From Epiperipatus broadwayi (lineage: Eukaryota > Onychophora > Udeonychophora > Euonychophora > Peripatidae), in NCBI GenBank assembly GCA_028023455.1, contig JAQFVV010006453.1:540001-604000 (forward strand): a stretch of DNA of 64,000 nt, read 5' to 3'. Under the pieces are notes generated by a model. It ran no database searches, was not told the origin of the DNA, and was given only the letters and a program-made list of their open reading frames with translations. This document shows, in pieces, positions 38,863-50,375 of the stretch. The first letter of the stretch is position 1, and every line of letters starts with the position of its first letter. A program made the position numbers and the translations under genes.

Positions 38863-39085
38863 TATTTAATTTAAAATAAATGAAATTTATAACTTTTGAA
38901 TTTATGTCTTCTAAATTGCCAAGTATTTTAAATTCAGAAATTAGACATGCAATTAAATCTATGAACAAGAGAAAAGGTTCAGGAACTGATAGAATTATCA
39001 TAGATATTTTAAAAGAAATAGGTGTAGGAATAAAGAAGTTATTGGAAAAGTTATAAAGTAAGTGTTTAAGTCATAATGATGTGCA

Positions 39086-39178
39086 AAACTTTCAAAACAG
39101 AAGTGCCGCCCTATGCCAACCAGAGTAATCAATGGATGCCAGAAGGCTCATGCATAAGAGATGGTGATCATATGACAT
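39086..39178. mobile_element. Truncated family A insertion in the RTE
   Basis: It contains AAAACAGAAGTGCCGCC, AGAGTAATCAATGGATGCCA and GAAGGCTCATGCATAA, then switches to the inverted end AGAGATGGTGATCATATGAC. The hammerhead region is deleted at the switch point. I could not define a target duplication with confidence. Confidence 0.75.
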
Positions 39179-39782
39179 AAGGATGTGGTGGAAGAATGCA
39201 GCAGTAATCATGACATTAAAAAAAATTACAAATATTTTAGACTGCTTTCAGTTCTGCTCAAAATCTTTGCCAAAATCATTACAACTTGCCTAAGGTTAAC
39301 TTTGGATTCCAGTCAACATAAGAAACATTCTAGCTTTAAAAGTAGATTTAGAATAACAGATCACATCCATGTATTGAGAGAAGCTATAGAAAAGTCAAAT
39401 TCAAATGTCTTATGCTTTGGATTTGTAGATTATGAAAAGGCATTTGCTATCATAAACATTGGTACAGTGATTAAAGTATTGGATCATAAATTTAGGATAT
39501 TGCATATTGTGAAGAATATTTATCAAAATCGGAACAGCAGTGATTAGATTATTGCAGTTATATTAAGAAGATTAATATTGGAAAGGAACATGTTCATATT
39601 TTTAAAACTTTTTACAGCAGATTTATAAGAAATATTTTGTGGATTAAATGGAGATTATTTAAGACATCTACATTTTTTTAGATGTTGTGGATGTATTCAC
39701 AAATTATGATCCACTGCTTCAGGAAGTATTACTGCAAGAGTTATTATATGAAAATAAGAAAGTAGGATTAAAGATAAATGCT

Positions 39783-40001
39783 AAAATGACTAAAACCTCG
39801 ATAATATGCGTATAAAATGCGATAGTAGGGACCTCTAAAGGTGTTTTAACCACAAGCTTACGCTATGGAAGCTTGTGGTTAAAACACCTGTAGAGGTCCC
39901 TACTATCGCATTTTATATGCATATTATCGAGGTTATAGCCTCAGTAAATATTACTACGTAATCAATGTGCGTTTAATAAATTTATAATTAAAATGACTAA
40001 A
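39783..40001 (+). mobile_element. Family C insertion with 12-bp TSD and inverted 5' copy
   Basis: The insertion 39795-39989 sits in the RTE between perfect 12-bp duplications AAAATGACTAAA (39783-39794 and 39990-40001). It starts with an inverted copy (CCTCGATAATATGCG ... TACGCTATGG), then turns at about 39868 and reads AAGCTTGTGGTTAAAACACC, the conserved TAGAGGTCCCTACTATCGCA, TCGAGGTTATAGCCTCAGT and the AT tail. The inverted 5' segment mirrors the structure of family A inserts. It makes a hairpin with about 73-bp arms. Function is unknown; it is clearly mobile. Confidence 0.88.
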
Positions 40002-40654
40002 GTAATATTCAATGGATTTCTCCAGAAGAAAATATAAAGATCGATAATGATGAATTATAAAGAAAATTAACAATTACAAATATATTGGTTAAATTATTAA
40101 CATAGAAGAAAACATAAAAAATAAAATTAATATGGATTTAAAATTAGATAGAGTGTTTTTAGTAGAAATAATTTAATATTAAAAAAATATGTGACAATGT
40201 GTTTGAAAAGGAATGTTTTTGATTAATGTATTTTATTAGGTTTTACTTGTGGATTTGGGATTTAGACATTTAACAGAAGATCAATATAGAAACTTAAAAC
40301 TACTCAATGAAGTATGCAAAACTGTATTCTAGAAAAGATTAAAAATGAAATACATTAGTGAAAGAATAAACAGGTATCACTGATATTATTGAGATATATT
40401 GCAGTTGAAGTGTTAAAATAATCTCAAGAGATAGATGTAAAAAAGGTATTATACATGAGATAGATGGATAAAAGAAGAAGAATTGCTGGTGTGATATAGG
40501 GAAGAGAAGCAATGGATGGTAGAAACTATATAGGAGAAACCTTAATTCTGGAGTCAATAACTAATGTTTGGAAATGATGTTGATAATAATGCAAGTGAAA
40601 TGCTAGAATCATAAACATCTACACAACTTTAAATGCAAAACACAACATACTAAT

Positions 40655-40920
40655 GTTATATACAGAACTCGCAAATAAGCTCTTAACAACTTTGCAGAAT
40701 ATCCCCAATCCCAGACCAGTTTGTGCTACTGGCTTCCTCAGTAAGGTGCTAGGATATTCAAGCATTAGATTAAAAACACCAGGACAAGCCTAGTACTTTA
40801 GCTATGGATAACTATTTACTAGAAAATCTGAAATTTTCAGACATTCGTATGTCTTCCAAGCCAGCTATCTAACTTAAATAATTAGGTCATGTGACATATA
40901 ACTTGATTTCTTTGTAACAA
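40655..40920 (-). mobile_element. Family B copy with inverted end
   Basis: Read on the minus strand it holds TCTGAAATTTTC, TATCCATAGCTAAAGTAC, AATGCTTGAATATCC, the ribozyme, CTGCAAAGTTGTTAAGAGC and TTATTTGCGAG. On the plus strand the far end (from about 40883) continues ATTAGGTCATGTGACATATA, which is the unit's other end in the opposite orientation. This copy therefore also has the flipped leading segment. It is shorter than the 382-bp unit. Confidence 0.8.
40697..40759 (-). ncRNA. Hammerhead ribozyme, family B copy 3 (GAAAC box mutated)
   Basis: Minus strand: the outer stem I is a perfect GAATATCC/GGATATTC and the inner CCTTA/TGGGA has one mismatch. The core CTGAGGA fits CUGANGA. The next box reads CAAAC instead of GAAAC, replacing the conserved G12, so it is probably inactive. 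GGTC is intact. Confidence 0.7.
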
Positions 40921-41439
40921 CGTACTAAGTTATATTTATTTTCATTTTACAATAATTATATGTATATAAATAAACGATTTAGCGATATATATAATTGTAA
41001 TTTTCTTCCACAATATTACATATATAAGTAAACAATATAAACAATATTATATGTATATACTGTAGATAATAATATAATCTACCAGAGTATGTAGACAATT
41101 ATCAGTTATTACACTAATAAATTCTTGATGCAAAATAAATTCTTGATGCAAAACAATATTTGTTACTTTGATGAGCCAGACTTTCGATACAGTATACAGT
41201 TTATCTTTATCAAAGCAGCATTACAATAGTTGATCACTGTCTACATATTTAGGTAGAATATATTTTACTATATATATAAAATATGGTTTTTAATATTAAT
41301 TAATGCGATTTTAAGCATCTTTACAATAGTAAATAGTTAATAATAGATTTTAACATGAAAATTGCAATTCTATATAAATTTGAGATCTGTATGATTCTAT
41401 ATTATATTTATAAATATATATTTCGTCTTCTACAACAAT
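40921..41439. other. AT-rich stretch, nothing recognised
   Basis: I see no gene or shared repeat; AATTCTTGATGCAAAA occurs twice in tandem near 41120. Confidence 0.5.
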
Positions 41440-41655
41440 AACCATTATCATCATCAACAACAACAACCATTATCAATCCACTGCAGGATGAAGGTCTCTC
41501 CAAGTTCAATCCATCTCCGATCTTTAGCTTCTCTTCTCCACATCATCCATGCACACTTTCTTATTTCATCCATTCATCTCATATGTGGTCTCTTTCTGGG
41601 TCTTTTACAATCTCTTGGAATCCAGTTTAAGATTTGAATTGTCCATCTATTACCT
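41440..41655 (-). pseudogene. RTE LINE 3' end fragment
   Basis: The minus-strand end of an RTE: the tail (CATCATCAACAACAACAACC) at 41449-41467, then CAATCCACTGCAGGATGAAG, CTTCTCTTCTCCACATCATC and TTGGAATCCAGTTTAAGATT, all shared with 37686-37880. About 200 bp remain. A small deletion is present near 41513. Confidence 0.88.
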
Positions 41656-43435
41656 ACATATAAATTACATTATCTATGCATTCTTTCATCATCATATGAT
41701 AACTGTATGACAAACATAAGAATGGGATATAATTTTTAAAAATATCAGAATTTACTCTTTTTTTATTCTATCTATATTTTATGCCACACACACTTCATGA
41801 TTTTATATGGAAAAAAAAAAGTTTTATTAGTAGTATTATTTTTAGGAAGTGAAATTTCTTCCCGGTAATCGTTAGCATAAAAGTGAAACATTATCATTAG
41901 TAGATTAAGACATGGTCAGCGATCAGATAAGAAATAGTTATTTTGTAATTGTCGGCTGACATTTATCAGTGTTTATTTTCTAATTAGCAATGTGATTGGA
42001 AGTTGTCCAATTAAAACGGTACATTAATTGAGATAAGTGATTACAAAATGAGAGTGTTAAATCAATTTGTATTCTTTATTAAGAGTGGTTTTTGCCATTT
42101 CGATTTTGATAGCGTTTTGATGATTTTAATATCTTCAACTTTCAGACATCACTATATTTATTCTAATACCTGTCATCCCCTCCCCCTTCAGTATACTGTG
42201 TAAATTTTAAACAATTTAAAATCATAAATCAATTTAAGTGTTAAATCTAATAAAATAATAGTAAAAAATCTTAAGCGCTCAGGAAGTCACGTGATATTTG
42301 AGCATCCTGGCGGAAGTGGCTTTTTCTTTAAATTAGAAAAAAAAAACATTTTTTTAAAACTTCATTTAGCAAAAATTCATTTCTAAAATTTATGTGACTT
42401 GACTCTATCACTGAATCATCCAAGGCACAATAAATTGTTCATTAATTTTTTCAAAAAGTCATGTGATATTTGTTTTCCAAATTGATTGGCTGAACTATGA
42501 CATTCAAATGATTAAATTAAGAATTTTTTTTACGACTGGAGTTGAAATCAGTACAGAAATCTGTACCCATTGAGACTATTGGCTAAAATTAAGCTAAAAT
42601 TCTCAGAAAATAGCAATTATATTATTTGCTCAGGTGATCATTTGCCATTTGAGAATTCAATGCCAAGTTAAATTCTACATATCCATTTATTTGAATAGAC
42701 TGGAGTTTTTTCTGTCAACAGATAACTAGAGCTAAAAACTTTTAGTTCTTCAGTAATTTAATCTATCAGTGTTTTTTTATATCAAAATTTACAACATATA
42801 AAAGTTTTTTTTAAGGCAAAGAGTAATAACACAGATTCCAATGTCCTGTCACAAACAAGTTAAAATATAGATATTTCACCACAGTGAAATAATTACTGTA
42901 ACTAAATTACTTGGATAAAGAGGTATTGTATGGAAGTGAGACCTGGACCCTTTATTATTATAGCAAAACATCAGAAAAATTTTATTTAAGGATGCTTCAT
43001 AAAATAAAGCATGTTGGCAAGATCCTAAGAATAATCAATATGTTTGTAAGTTTGTATTGTAAATCAATGTTTGTTGGATTTGATATATGAAATGAGTGAA
43101 GGGATGCAAGAGTTTTTAAAAAGTATTTTATGATGAACATGAGCATGCTTTCTTTGGGAGAGACAGATCTATTTATCTGAAGGTTTGTGATGATGGTGTT
43201 CTAGTTGTATTTTTATATTGGACTATTTCCATCATCTAATATGCATGCATATTGAATATTTTTAGAAAAATTTAACTTTATTTAAATATATGTGCTTGAG
43301 TGTATCAGTGTTATTAGATAGAGTGGAGAGTGGTGGGTCATGTGAAAGTCTATGCTCATATACCCTATATTAAATATTCTAAATACATTCAACTGTTAGT
43401 AATAGCACATCAAACAGGTTAGTATATGCACATAA
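41656..43435. other. AT-rich stretch, no gene recognised
   Basis: I recognise no coding or RNA feature. The phrase AGTCACGTGATATTTG at about 42285 recurs as AGTCATGTGATATTTG at 42456, about 170 bp later, with different flanks, which may be a remnant of a small duplication. The rest is unremarkable. Confidence 0.45.
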
Positions 43436-43590
43436 TTTTGAGAGGTATTATTCTCTCCTCTTCTTCAGGTGTTGCTGGCCTGACCAGTGACAGTATTAGC
43501 ATGGAATTCGAACCTGGACTCTTATATTCTTGATTATTGACTTTTAAGGTAATGTTCTAACCAACTGAGCCATCCTGCCAAAGGCAACAG
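43436..43590 (-). mobile_element. tRNA-derived SINE
   Basis: On the minus strand, GGATGGCTCAGTTGGTTAGA is a strong tRNA A-box region and CCAGGTTCGAATTCCATGC a strong B box, about 30 bases apart. The acceptor and anticodon arms do not close as a functional tRNA (the anticodon arm reads CCTTAAAAGTCAATAATC). The body after the B box contains CACTGGTCAGGCCAGC. This is more likely a SINE head than a gene. It lies just upstream of a PLE fragment. Confidence 0.65.
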
Positions 43591-43654
43591 CTATTAGAAA
43601 TGTCATATACTTATCTATGAGGTTCCTATTGATTTCTCCACTTTTTCCCAAGAG

Positions 43655-44115
43655 CAAAGTTGATTAGTGGTTTTCATACATTATGTATAGTCACACTAGG
43701 TTGGCTTATGGGATTTTTTGTCATTGTCATGTGAGCAGCTTCTTTAAATTTACTTCTTTGTACTTTTTCTTCTCTATTCAATATTTTTGTATTTTCCCAA
43801 TTGAACATATGTTCATTGGTAGATACATGGTCTGCTATCTTAGACACATCTGTTTTCTCTCTTCTAACCATCAGTTTATGTTCTTACAAGCACTTTTCAA
43901 TGTGATGACTGGTCTCACCAATATATGTTCTTCCACATTCACATGGTATTTTATAGATTCAATTTTTTTCTTTTCAGCATTTCAAGTTTAGGCTTTATAG
44001 ATGTTAGAATTCCTCATAGTGTGGTATGGCTCTGGAAAGCTGTTCTGATGTTAGACTGATTGCAGATTTTCCTTAATTTGTCTGCTATTTTTGGAATGTA
44101 TACACTACATTACCA
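43655..44115 (-). pseudogene. Penelope-like element GIY-YIG endonuclease remnant
   Basis: The minus strand reads YKIPCECGRTYIGETSHHI near 43885-43945, the GIY-YIG signature with the CxC pair before it that is typical of Penelope endonucleases. A stop in CL-EHKL comes next, then the frame 43674-43871: SKIADHVSTNEHMFNWENTK and ILNREEKVQRSKFKEAAHM, the conserved HNxxH-like and R-x-R-x-KEA end of the domain. Upstream (to 44115) is text matching the RT end seen at 34.2 kb. One stop and small shifts disable it. It is more like the copy at 34 kb than those at 54-55 kb. Confidence 0.85.
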
Positions 44116-44756
44116 ATGATTGTCTTTTATCTAATGACATGCTGAAGTAATATATGTAATGTTGATTTTTTCTTTTATTTATTTTTGTAATTTAAAATTT
44201 TCAAAAATGTTTTAACATCTACATAATCCGTAGTACAAGTACATATTTTGGAACCATATACAGCAATTCATCACATTTTAAACCTGTATACAGACAATCT
44301 TGTGTGTGTAAATTATGATACAAAAAAGAAAATTAGAGAGGCATGGTTTATTGCCAACAATAAAAATGTCATCAACAAGAAAGAAAATAGCAGTCAGTTA
44401 TCTAATAAGTGAAATATTTAAATTACTAATTTGAATAAAATACATCAAACAACATACATTATTTATCTGTAAGAATTATGATTCTGATGAACTTTTGTGA
44501 AAGTGCAAGCAACTGATTTTATATCTTAAAAAAACATTTGCTCACACATTAAAATTGAATTTCAAACATTAAAATGTTTAAACAGTTTTAAAATATAGTA
44601 ATGATTGCCTCCAATTAGAATGATATAGCTGATCATAAAATTTCATAGAATATGCAGTAATGAGATAAGATGTTGACATCTTTCAGACAGAAAAGTTTAT
44701 TAAAGAATAATGATAGACCAGCACCAGCATATTCTACAGGTGGATATATTTGTGTT
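44116..44756. other. AT-rich stretch, nothing recognised
   Basis: I see no gene, RNA or repeat family here. Confidence 0.5.
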
Positions 44757-44845
44757 TTTGTTACTATTACTACTACTACTACCATCACTACTACCCCTAC
44801 TATTACTGCTGCTGCTGCTACTACTGCTACTACTCCTACTCCTAG

Positions 44846-44898
<53 letters not shown>

Positions 44899-45055
44899 TT
44901 AATATTATTATTACTACTACTACTGTTACTATTACTATTGTTATTATTATTATTAGTAATAGTGGTGGCAGTGGCAGTGGTTCTGGCAATGGTGTTGTTG
45001 GTGGCAATGATAGTAATAATGATAATAATAAAAACAACAACAACAGTTCAGATTC
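44757..45055. repeat. (CTA)n / (ATT)n / (GGCAGT)n compound microsatellite
   Basis: Trinucleotide runs (ACT/CTA) from about 44764 to 44930 grade into ATT units, then GTGGCAGTGGCAGTGG, then AATGATAATAAT and CAACAACAACAG. The overlapping open frames of 120-140 codons on both strands are poly-Thr, poly-Leu and poly-Val artefacts of the repeat. Confidence 0.97.
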
Positions 45056-45258
45056 CACTCAAAATAAAGAAATCTAACTAATTTTATAATAATAACTCTA
45101 TAGTGTCACATCCAACATGTTGATAAACACCTTGCTTAGTTTTATAATCTTATCACTGTATTTTTAAAATTGTATAGAGCATCCATCAAATGCTCTTATA
45201 TTGCATCAATAGGGAGTCCAATATTCACTTTCATACAATAAATAAGATAAAATAACAG

Positions 45259-45944
<686 letters not shown>

Positions 45945-46080
45945 TCTGCCTGGTTTGGTGCAGTGGTTAGATTGCCAGGCTATGCAGCTCAAGGATTCAT
46001 GGGTCACTGTCCAGCCCTGTCCCTTTCACTGCTTGAACTTTCTATGACTTCCTAAAAGATAAACCATTTGATTATTAATT
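45945..46080 (+). mobile_element. tRNA-derived SINE
   Basis: The head GGTTTGGTGCAGTGGTTAGA resembles a tRNA A box. A degraded B box (GGATTCATGGGTC) follows, then the shared SINE body CTGCTTGAACTTTCTATGAC and tail AAAGATAAACCATTTGATTA. The body and tail match copies at 23.3, 57.9 and 59.6 kb. A second, inverted tRNA-like head follows at 46185-46265. Confidence 0.7.
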
Positions 46081-46184
46081 TATTTTTTACACTTACTAGG
46101 CTTAACATTTGTTGAATCATGAACAAATTTCATAAATGAAAAATAATCAAATTGCTTATTGGTAAAAATTTTAAGCACTGGAAG

Positions 46185-46265
46185 AATCAGAATGGGAACC
46201 AATCAGAGGATCCCATGTTCCAGAATTTTACATTCTACCACTGCAATAAATCAGGCACGGCAACA
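46185..46265 (-). mobile_element. Inverted tRNA-like SINE head
   Basis: On the minus strand, TTTATTGCAGTGGTAGAATG is A-box-like and is followed by TTCTGGAACATGGGATCC. This resembles the heads at 56.4 and 59.7 kb. The B box is poor. With the plus-strand SINE at 45945 it forms an inverted pair about 100 bp apart. Confidence 0.5.
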
Positions 46266-46962
46266 AACTTTATAATATATGACTACAGAAATGTTACCCT
46301 GAAAGCTAGTTTTTAGAAAGTATGTACTATTTACTTATGGAATAAGTATAAATTTTATGTTAAACAAAAAAAAAAACTAATTTAATAAATGACTGAAATT
46401 TATATACTTTAAGCACATTTTTTTTTGTATAACGTTGTGGAGAATACATGGAGCCCATGATTTATTGACTCAGCTTTAATTGTAAATTTTATATATGACT
46501 ATATAATAATTACATTTCATTAAAAAACGAATTATTCATTTATATCTTTAAACTATTATAATATTTATAGAGCAATTTCTTATACTAGTTCAGTCCACTT
46601 ATCCTAAACCTGATTAATTATTTTGAACACCAAATGGCATACCACTATATAATATTTATCTTCAGATCAAGTTGTGACATTTTTTTATCAATGAGTATAC
46701 CTTTTATAGCTACTGTTTACTTTTTTACATTATTCAAGCTAATAACTAAAATAAAAACAATGTTTAAAACCCAGCACTACAACATTTATTATTCTTTGAA
46801 CATTCAAGTTTACAATAGATGGTTCTGGAGTAGGGTATCCTTGGAAGCATATGAGAGAATTTATGAGATGTAATGTTAACATTTACGGACATAATTTTTT
46901 ATGGAAACAATATAATTTTCTTTTTCCTCTTCCTTTTCCTATGTATTGATTTCTACTTTAAC
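46266..46962. other. AT-rich stretch, nothing certain
   Basis: No gene was recognised. The segment GGTTCTGGAGTAGGGTATCC at 46818 resembles GGCTCTGGAGTAGAGTGAAA at 51191, with similar following text (GAAAGTATGTGAG). This may be a further low-copy repeat family. Confidence 0.4.
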
Positions 46963-47012
46963 AAATCATACCATTTACATTTTCTTAAACACTTCATCAA
47001 TACTCTTTATGT

Positions 47013-47066
47013 ATATCAAAGCTAACAGTTTCAACTGTTCTGCAGTCATCATCAGAGCTACAATAT
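47013..47066 (-). ncRNA. Type I hammerhead ribozyme in the PLE left arm
   Basis: Minus strand: core CTGATGA (complement of 47049-47055), stem II GACTG/CAGTT with loop CAGAA (a U-U at the first position), GAAAC, a minimal stem III ACTGT and the triplet GTT, which the NUH rule allows. Stem I is AGCT/AGCT, then a small internal loop and ATAT/ATAT. Hammerheads of this minimal type I form are known in Penelope-like elements. All core bases are intact here. Confidence 0.8.
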
Positions 47067-48411
47067 TTAAATATATAATACTACACATATTCATATACAT
47101 AATTAAATACACAAAATAAACAAAAATAAAATATACATTTTACCTGACCATTATAAATAAACATTTCCCACTTTATTACTTTATTCTTAAATAATTCTAT
47201 CAATATTTATTTTATATCACTTTATTTATTTATTTTTTACAAAAAATTATTATTTATTATAATTATAAACTTTAACATTTATTCTACTATTTAATACATA
47301 TTATTGTCACTTTACTTATATTATAAATCAACTTCTAACCTTTTTATTTTTATTAAATATTTTATAATTATCAATTAACTTTTCCCACATTACAAATTAC
47401 TTTTTTACATTACAAAAATTATCTACCTCTTTACAATCCTATTTCTAAAAACCCAACTGACAAAATTTTTAAAATTTGTACACTTGTTTAACACCTTCCT
47501 CTATTGTCATTTTCTTCAACTTTATTCTTTTAACCTTTGTCAAATTCAAACAATTATTAATAATTGCTTATAAAATTATTGTCTTCACCCCAAAATCCCT
47601 ATTAGATTTGGTTTTATATTAATCAATATTGCCTCTTTTTCCCTATCTCTTCTATTATTTATACAATTAATCATTTTTATACTATCATTCTCAAACCCAT
47701 GACCTGTTTCTAATGAATGCAAATGATAAGAGATCACTTATTTATTTGCATTCATTAGAAACAGATTGTAGGTTTGAGAAAGATAGTATAAAAATGATTA
47801 ATTATACAAATAATAGAAGGGATAGGAAAATTAAAGAGGTAATATTGATTAAGAATATAAATAAAATCTTAATAGGGATTTTGGGGTAAAGACAATAATT
47901 TTATAAGTAATTTATTAATAATAGTTTGAACTTGAAAAAGGTTAAAAAAATAAAGTTGAAGAAAATGACAATAGATGAAGGTGTTAAACAAGTGTATAAA
48001 TTTTGAAAATTTTGTCAGTTGGGTTTTTAGCAATAGGATTGTAAAGAGGTAGGTAATTTAAGTAATGTAAAAAAGTAATTTGTAATGTGGGAAAAGTTAA
48101 TTGATAATTATAAAATATTTAATAAAAATAAGAAAAGGATAGAAGTTGATTTATAATATAAGTAAAATGACAATAATATGTGTTAAATAGTAGAATAAAT
48201 GTTAACGTTTATAATTATAATAAATAATATTTTTTTTAAAAATAAAATAAAGTGATAATAAATATTGATATAATTATTTAAAAGTAAAGTAATTAATTGG
48301 GAAATGATTATTTATAATGGTCAGATTAAAATGTTTATTTCATTTTTGTTTATTTTGTGTATTTAATTATGTATATGAATATGTGTATTAATTATATAAT
48401 TATATATTTGA

Positions 48412-48462
48412 ATATTGTAGCTCTGATGGCTGCAGGATAGTTGAAACTGTTAGCTTTGATAT
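48412..48462 (+). ncRNA. Hammerhead ribozyme in the PLE right arm (core mutated)
   Basis: The mirror copy of the ribozyme at 47013-47066. The core reads CTGATGG (48423-48429), replacing the last A, and the stem II text is altered (CTGCAGGATAG). GAAAC (48443-48447) and GTT are kept. Probably inactive. Confidence 0.75.
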
Positions 48463-48689
48463 AAATAAAGAGTATTGATAAAATGTTTAAGAAAGTGTAA
48501 ATGGTATGATATTAATTTTTTGTTAGCCTTTTTATCATGGTGTAATTTCAAGATACTTGACAGTTCATTGATACTATATCTTTAGAAATATATAACCAAT
48601 ATTTAAATATATTTTGCATTCAGTCAGAAATTGAATCAGAACATTGTTTTATAATAAATAATTCTTATCAACTGATTGCAAGTATCCCC

Positions 48690-48975
48690 ATCCTATCCTT
48701 AGCGACAACATTAGTAAAAGCAGTAACTACTAGACCCAAAAAGTAGTGCTAAACAGTGCAATTCATAGTAATTAAGAGATACTAGAAGATTTGTGTATCA
48801 AAATTCCTATCTAGTGCCTACTCATTCAATATCACTAGACTAGGTTTTAGTTTGTGTATTTCATCAGTGACGAGTCTTGGCTCTAAAAGCACTGCACCTA
48901 GATCTTTTCATTTAATCCAACCCTTCAGCAGCTACCTTTTACCTTTTTGGTCATGTGATGTTTTAGTGATTTAGC
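48690..48975 (-). mobile_element. Family A copy, eroded
   Basis: In the plus reading it has AGTAGTGCTAAACAGTGC, CCTATCTAGTGCCTACTCAT, CATCAGTGACGAGTC, AGCACTGCACCTAGATC, CCTTCAGCAGCTACCTTTTA and GGTCATGTGATGTTTTAGTG, in family A order. The ribozyme region (about 48818-48872) keeps CTGATGA on the minus strand but the GAAAC box and stem II are lost. No clear target duplication. Confidence 0.75.
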
Positions 48976-49379
48976 CATATCATGTAGCTGAATATACCAT
49001 TTTGACTCCAGAATAAAACAAATGGTTAGGCACTATGTTTTGATTATTCAGAATTAATTTTTACATATAAAATCATTTTATTATCTGCTATCTTTGAGCT
49101 CCATCAATAATACTTTAAATTACAACAATTGCTATAAACTCATCATGTTTTTATTAGTCATAGTATCTATTTCTAAAGATTATTGTGCAGACAATGAAAT
49201 AAAATATCAAGTATTGTAAAATTAATGGTTTGATTTCAATGCAACTTTTAAACTTAAAAAAAAAAAAGATCACAACTTGGCAATGCTTTATAAAAGCAAA
49301 CACTATTTATTTTACTACAGTGCTGTCATCTATGATATGACTGAGCAATTAAGCTTTTAGCAGGTGGAAAAATCGAGTA

Positions 49380-50100
49380 AAATAAATAGAAGGCATTAAA
49401 AGTAAGTAGATGGGCATTAGATAGTAAATTATGGGCAGCAACTGAAGCGATTTAAGGTAAAATGGAATAGATTTAATTTTTAGTAATAAAATTCAAAAAT
49501 AAATTGGCAATGGTTGGAAGATCACAATATCCCAAAAAAAATAAATGAGCAAAAAATAGTGTAATTAAATTACATGCAGAAAACAGGAAATACTATGGGC
49601 AAGACTGATTTACAAGTGAATAAATATTAAAAATTCTTTAGAATTTTATTTTATAAGATTAAAAATTATATAAAATATGAGAGAATATATGATAATAATA
49701 GAGTTTATTGATATTTAATGTAAGATTAAAAATTTTAAACGCCAGGTGGCAGAAAGCAAAAATAGGATAAAAATTTCGATTATACATGTAGTTTTTACAA
49801 GAAAGATAGTTTGATACTTATTTTAAGAGTATTTTGAAAAAGGATCAGAATAAATTGTATAAAAAGTGGGAGAGATTGATAATGTGAAGAAATTATGTAA
49901 GTTTTCATATATTTTTTATTTAGATTTTTATAATGAGATTTGGAAATATAAGGGCAGGATAATGAAGCTAACAAAACAGCTTTTATTAAAATAGAAAGCA
50001 AGATAAAGGAAATGAACCAGAGCTTGAAAATAATTGGGTAATAAAGAGAAAGGGGTACACAAGTTTTTTGTGATATTATAGGAGGGAATGTGGTTTTTGA
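49380..50100 (+). pseudogene. Possible non-LTR retrotransposon fragment
   Basis: Purine-rich plus-strand text reads in pieces such as GNIRAG then ESKIKEMNQ-like words near 49940-50020 and LENNWVIKREGYTSFL near 50020-50070. That resembles the linker ahead of the RT fingers in R4/NeSL-type LINEs. No catalytic motif is visible and stops are frequent. This call is tentative; a plain AT-rich stretch is possible. Confidence 0.3.
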
Positions 50101-50149
50101 ACATATAGCCTACTTTGTTTAAAGAGAAATCATTATATATTATATTATA

Positions 50150-50375
50150 ATGGATTCTATCTTAATATAAACTGAGCACTGATTACATATATGTGTGGAA
50201 GATAATGATCTGGACCGACTGATGAGTGCTGGTTCAACACGAAATACATATAATGGAAATCATTTATCTTTTTCCCGTGTGTGTTGTCATGTGTATCGGT
50301 TGTATGAGATGGAGTGGGATAGCTGAAGGGAGCTTGAAAGTCTGTGTTCAAATGTCCTATATTACATCTAAACTC
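50150..50375 (+). mobile_element. Family D repeat, single copy
   Basis: It matches D in order: CTATCTTAATATAAACTGAG, GATAATGATCTGGACC, GACTGATGAGTGCTGGTTC, CATTTATCTTTTTCCC, TTGTATGAGATGGAGTGG and GAAAGTCTGTGTTCAAATG. This copy has an intact hammerhead-like half core: CTGATGA at 50220, a stem closed by GTG/CAC, then GAAAT. See the D finding for why a complete ribozyme is not claimed. Confidence 0.78.

Larger units (their letters stand above)
38895..40600 (+). pseudogene. RTE-type LINE fragment interrupted by family A and C insertions
   Basis: It begins with SEIRHAIKSMNKRKGSGTD and RIIIDILKEIGVG (38935-39030), the motif just before the RT fingers. A family A fragment (39086-39178) interrupts it. 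The frame 39185-39547 then resumes with YFRLLSVLLKIFAKIITTCL, RITDHIHVLREAIEKS and VDYEKAFAIIN, where the catalytic aspartate of DYEKAFD is replaced by alanine. The catalytic FADD region near 39680 is broken, and a family C element sits at 39795-39989. The last part (40000-40600) keeps only scattered matches to the C-terminal tail. It is older than both insertions and more eroded than its head-to-head partner. Confidence 0.85.
46963..48513. mobile_element. Giant palindrome: two Penelope-like 3' ends head-to-head
   Basis: Two arms of about 770 bp are near-perfect reverse complements around a centre at about 47737 (for example ATACTATCATTCTCAAACCC on the left pairs with its partner near 47775). 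At the centre each arm reads outward as the end of a GIY-YIG domain: HSLETGHGFENDSIKM on the left arm (minus strand), HSLETDCRFEKDSIKM and EVILIKNINKILIGILG on the right arm (plus strand). The rest of each arm is AT-rich 3' untranslated sequence ending in a hammerhead motif and ATATAAATAAAGAGTATTGA. Inverted dimers of 3' ends are known for Penelope-like elements. The arms differ by scattered substitutions, so they have aged independently. Confidence 0.85.

Noticed and set aside
44633-45081. Three overlapping frames of 120-140 codons rich in Thr, Leu or Val
   Set aside because: All arise from the (CTA)n and related microsatellites read in different frames.
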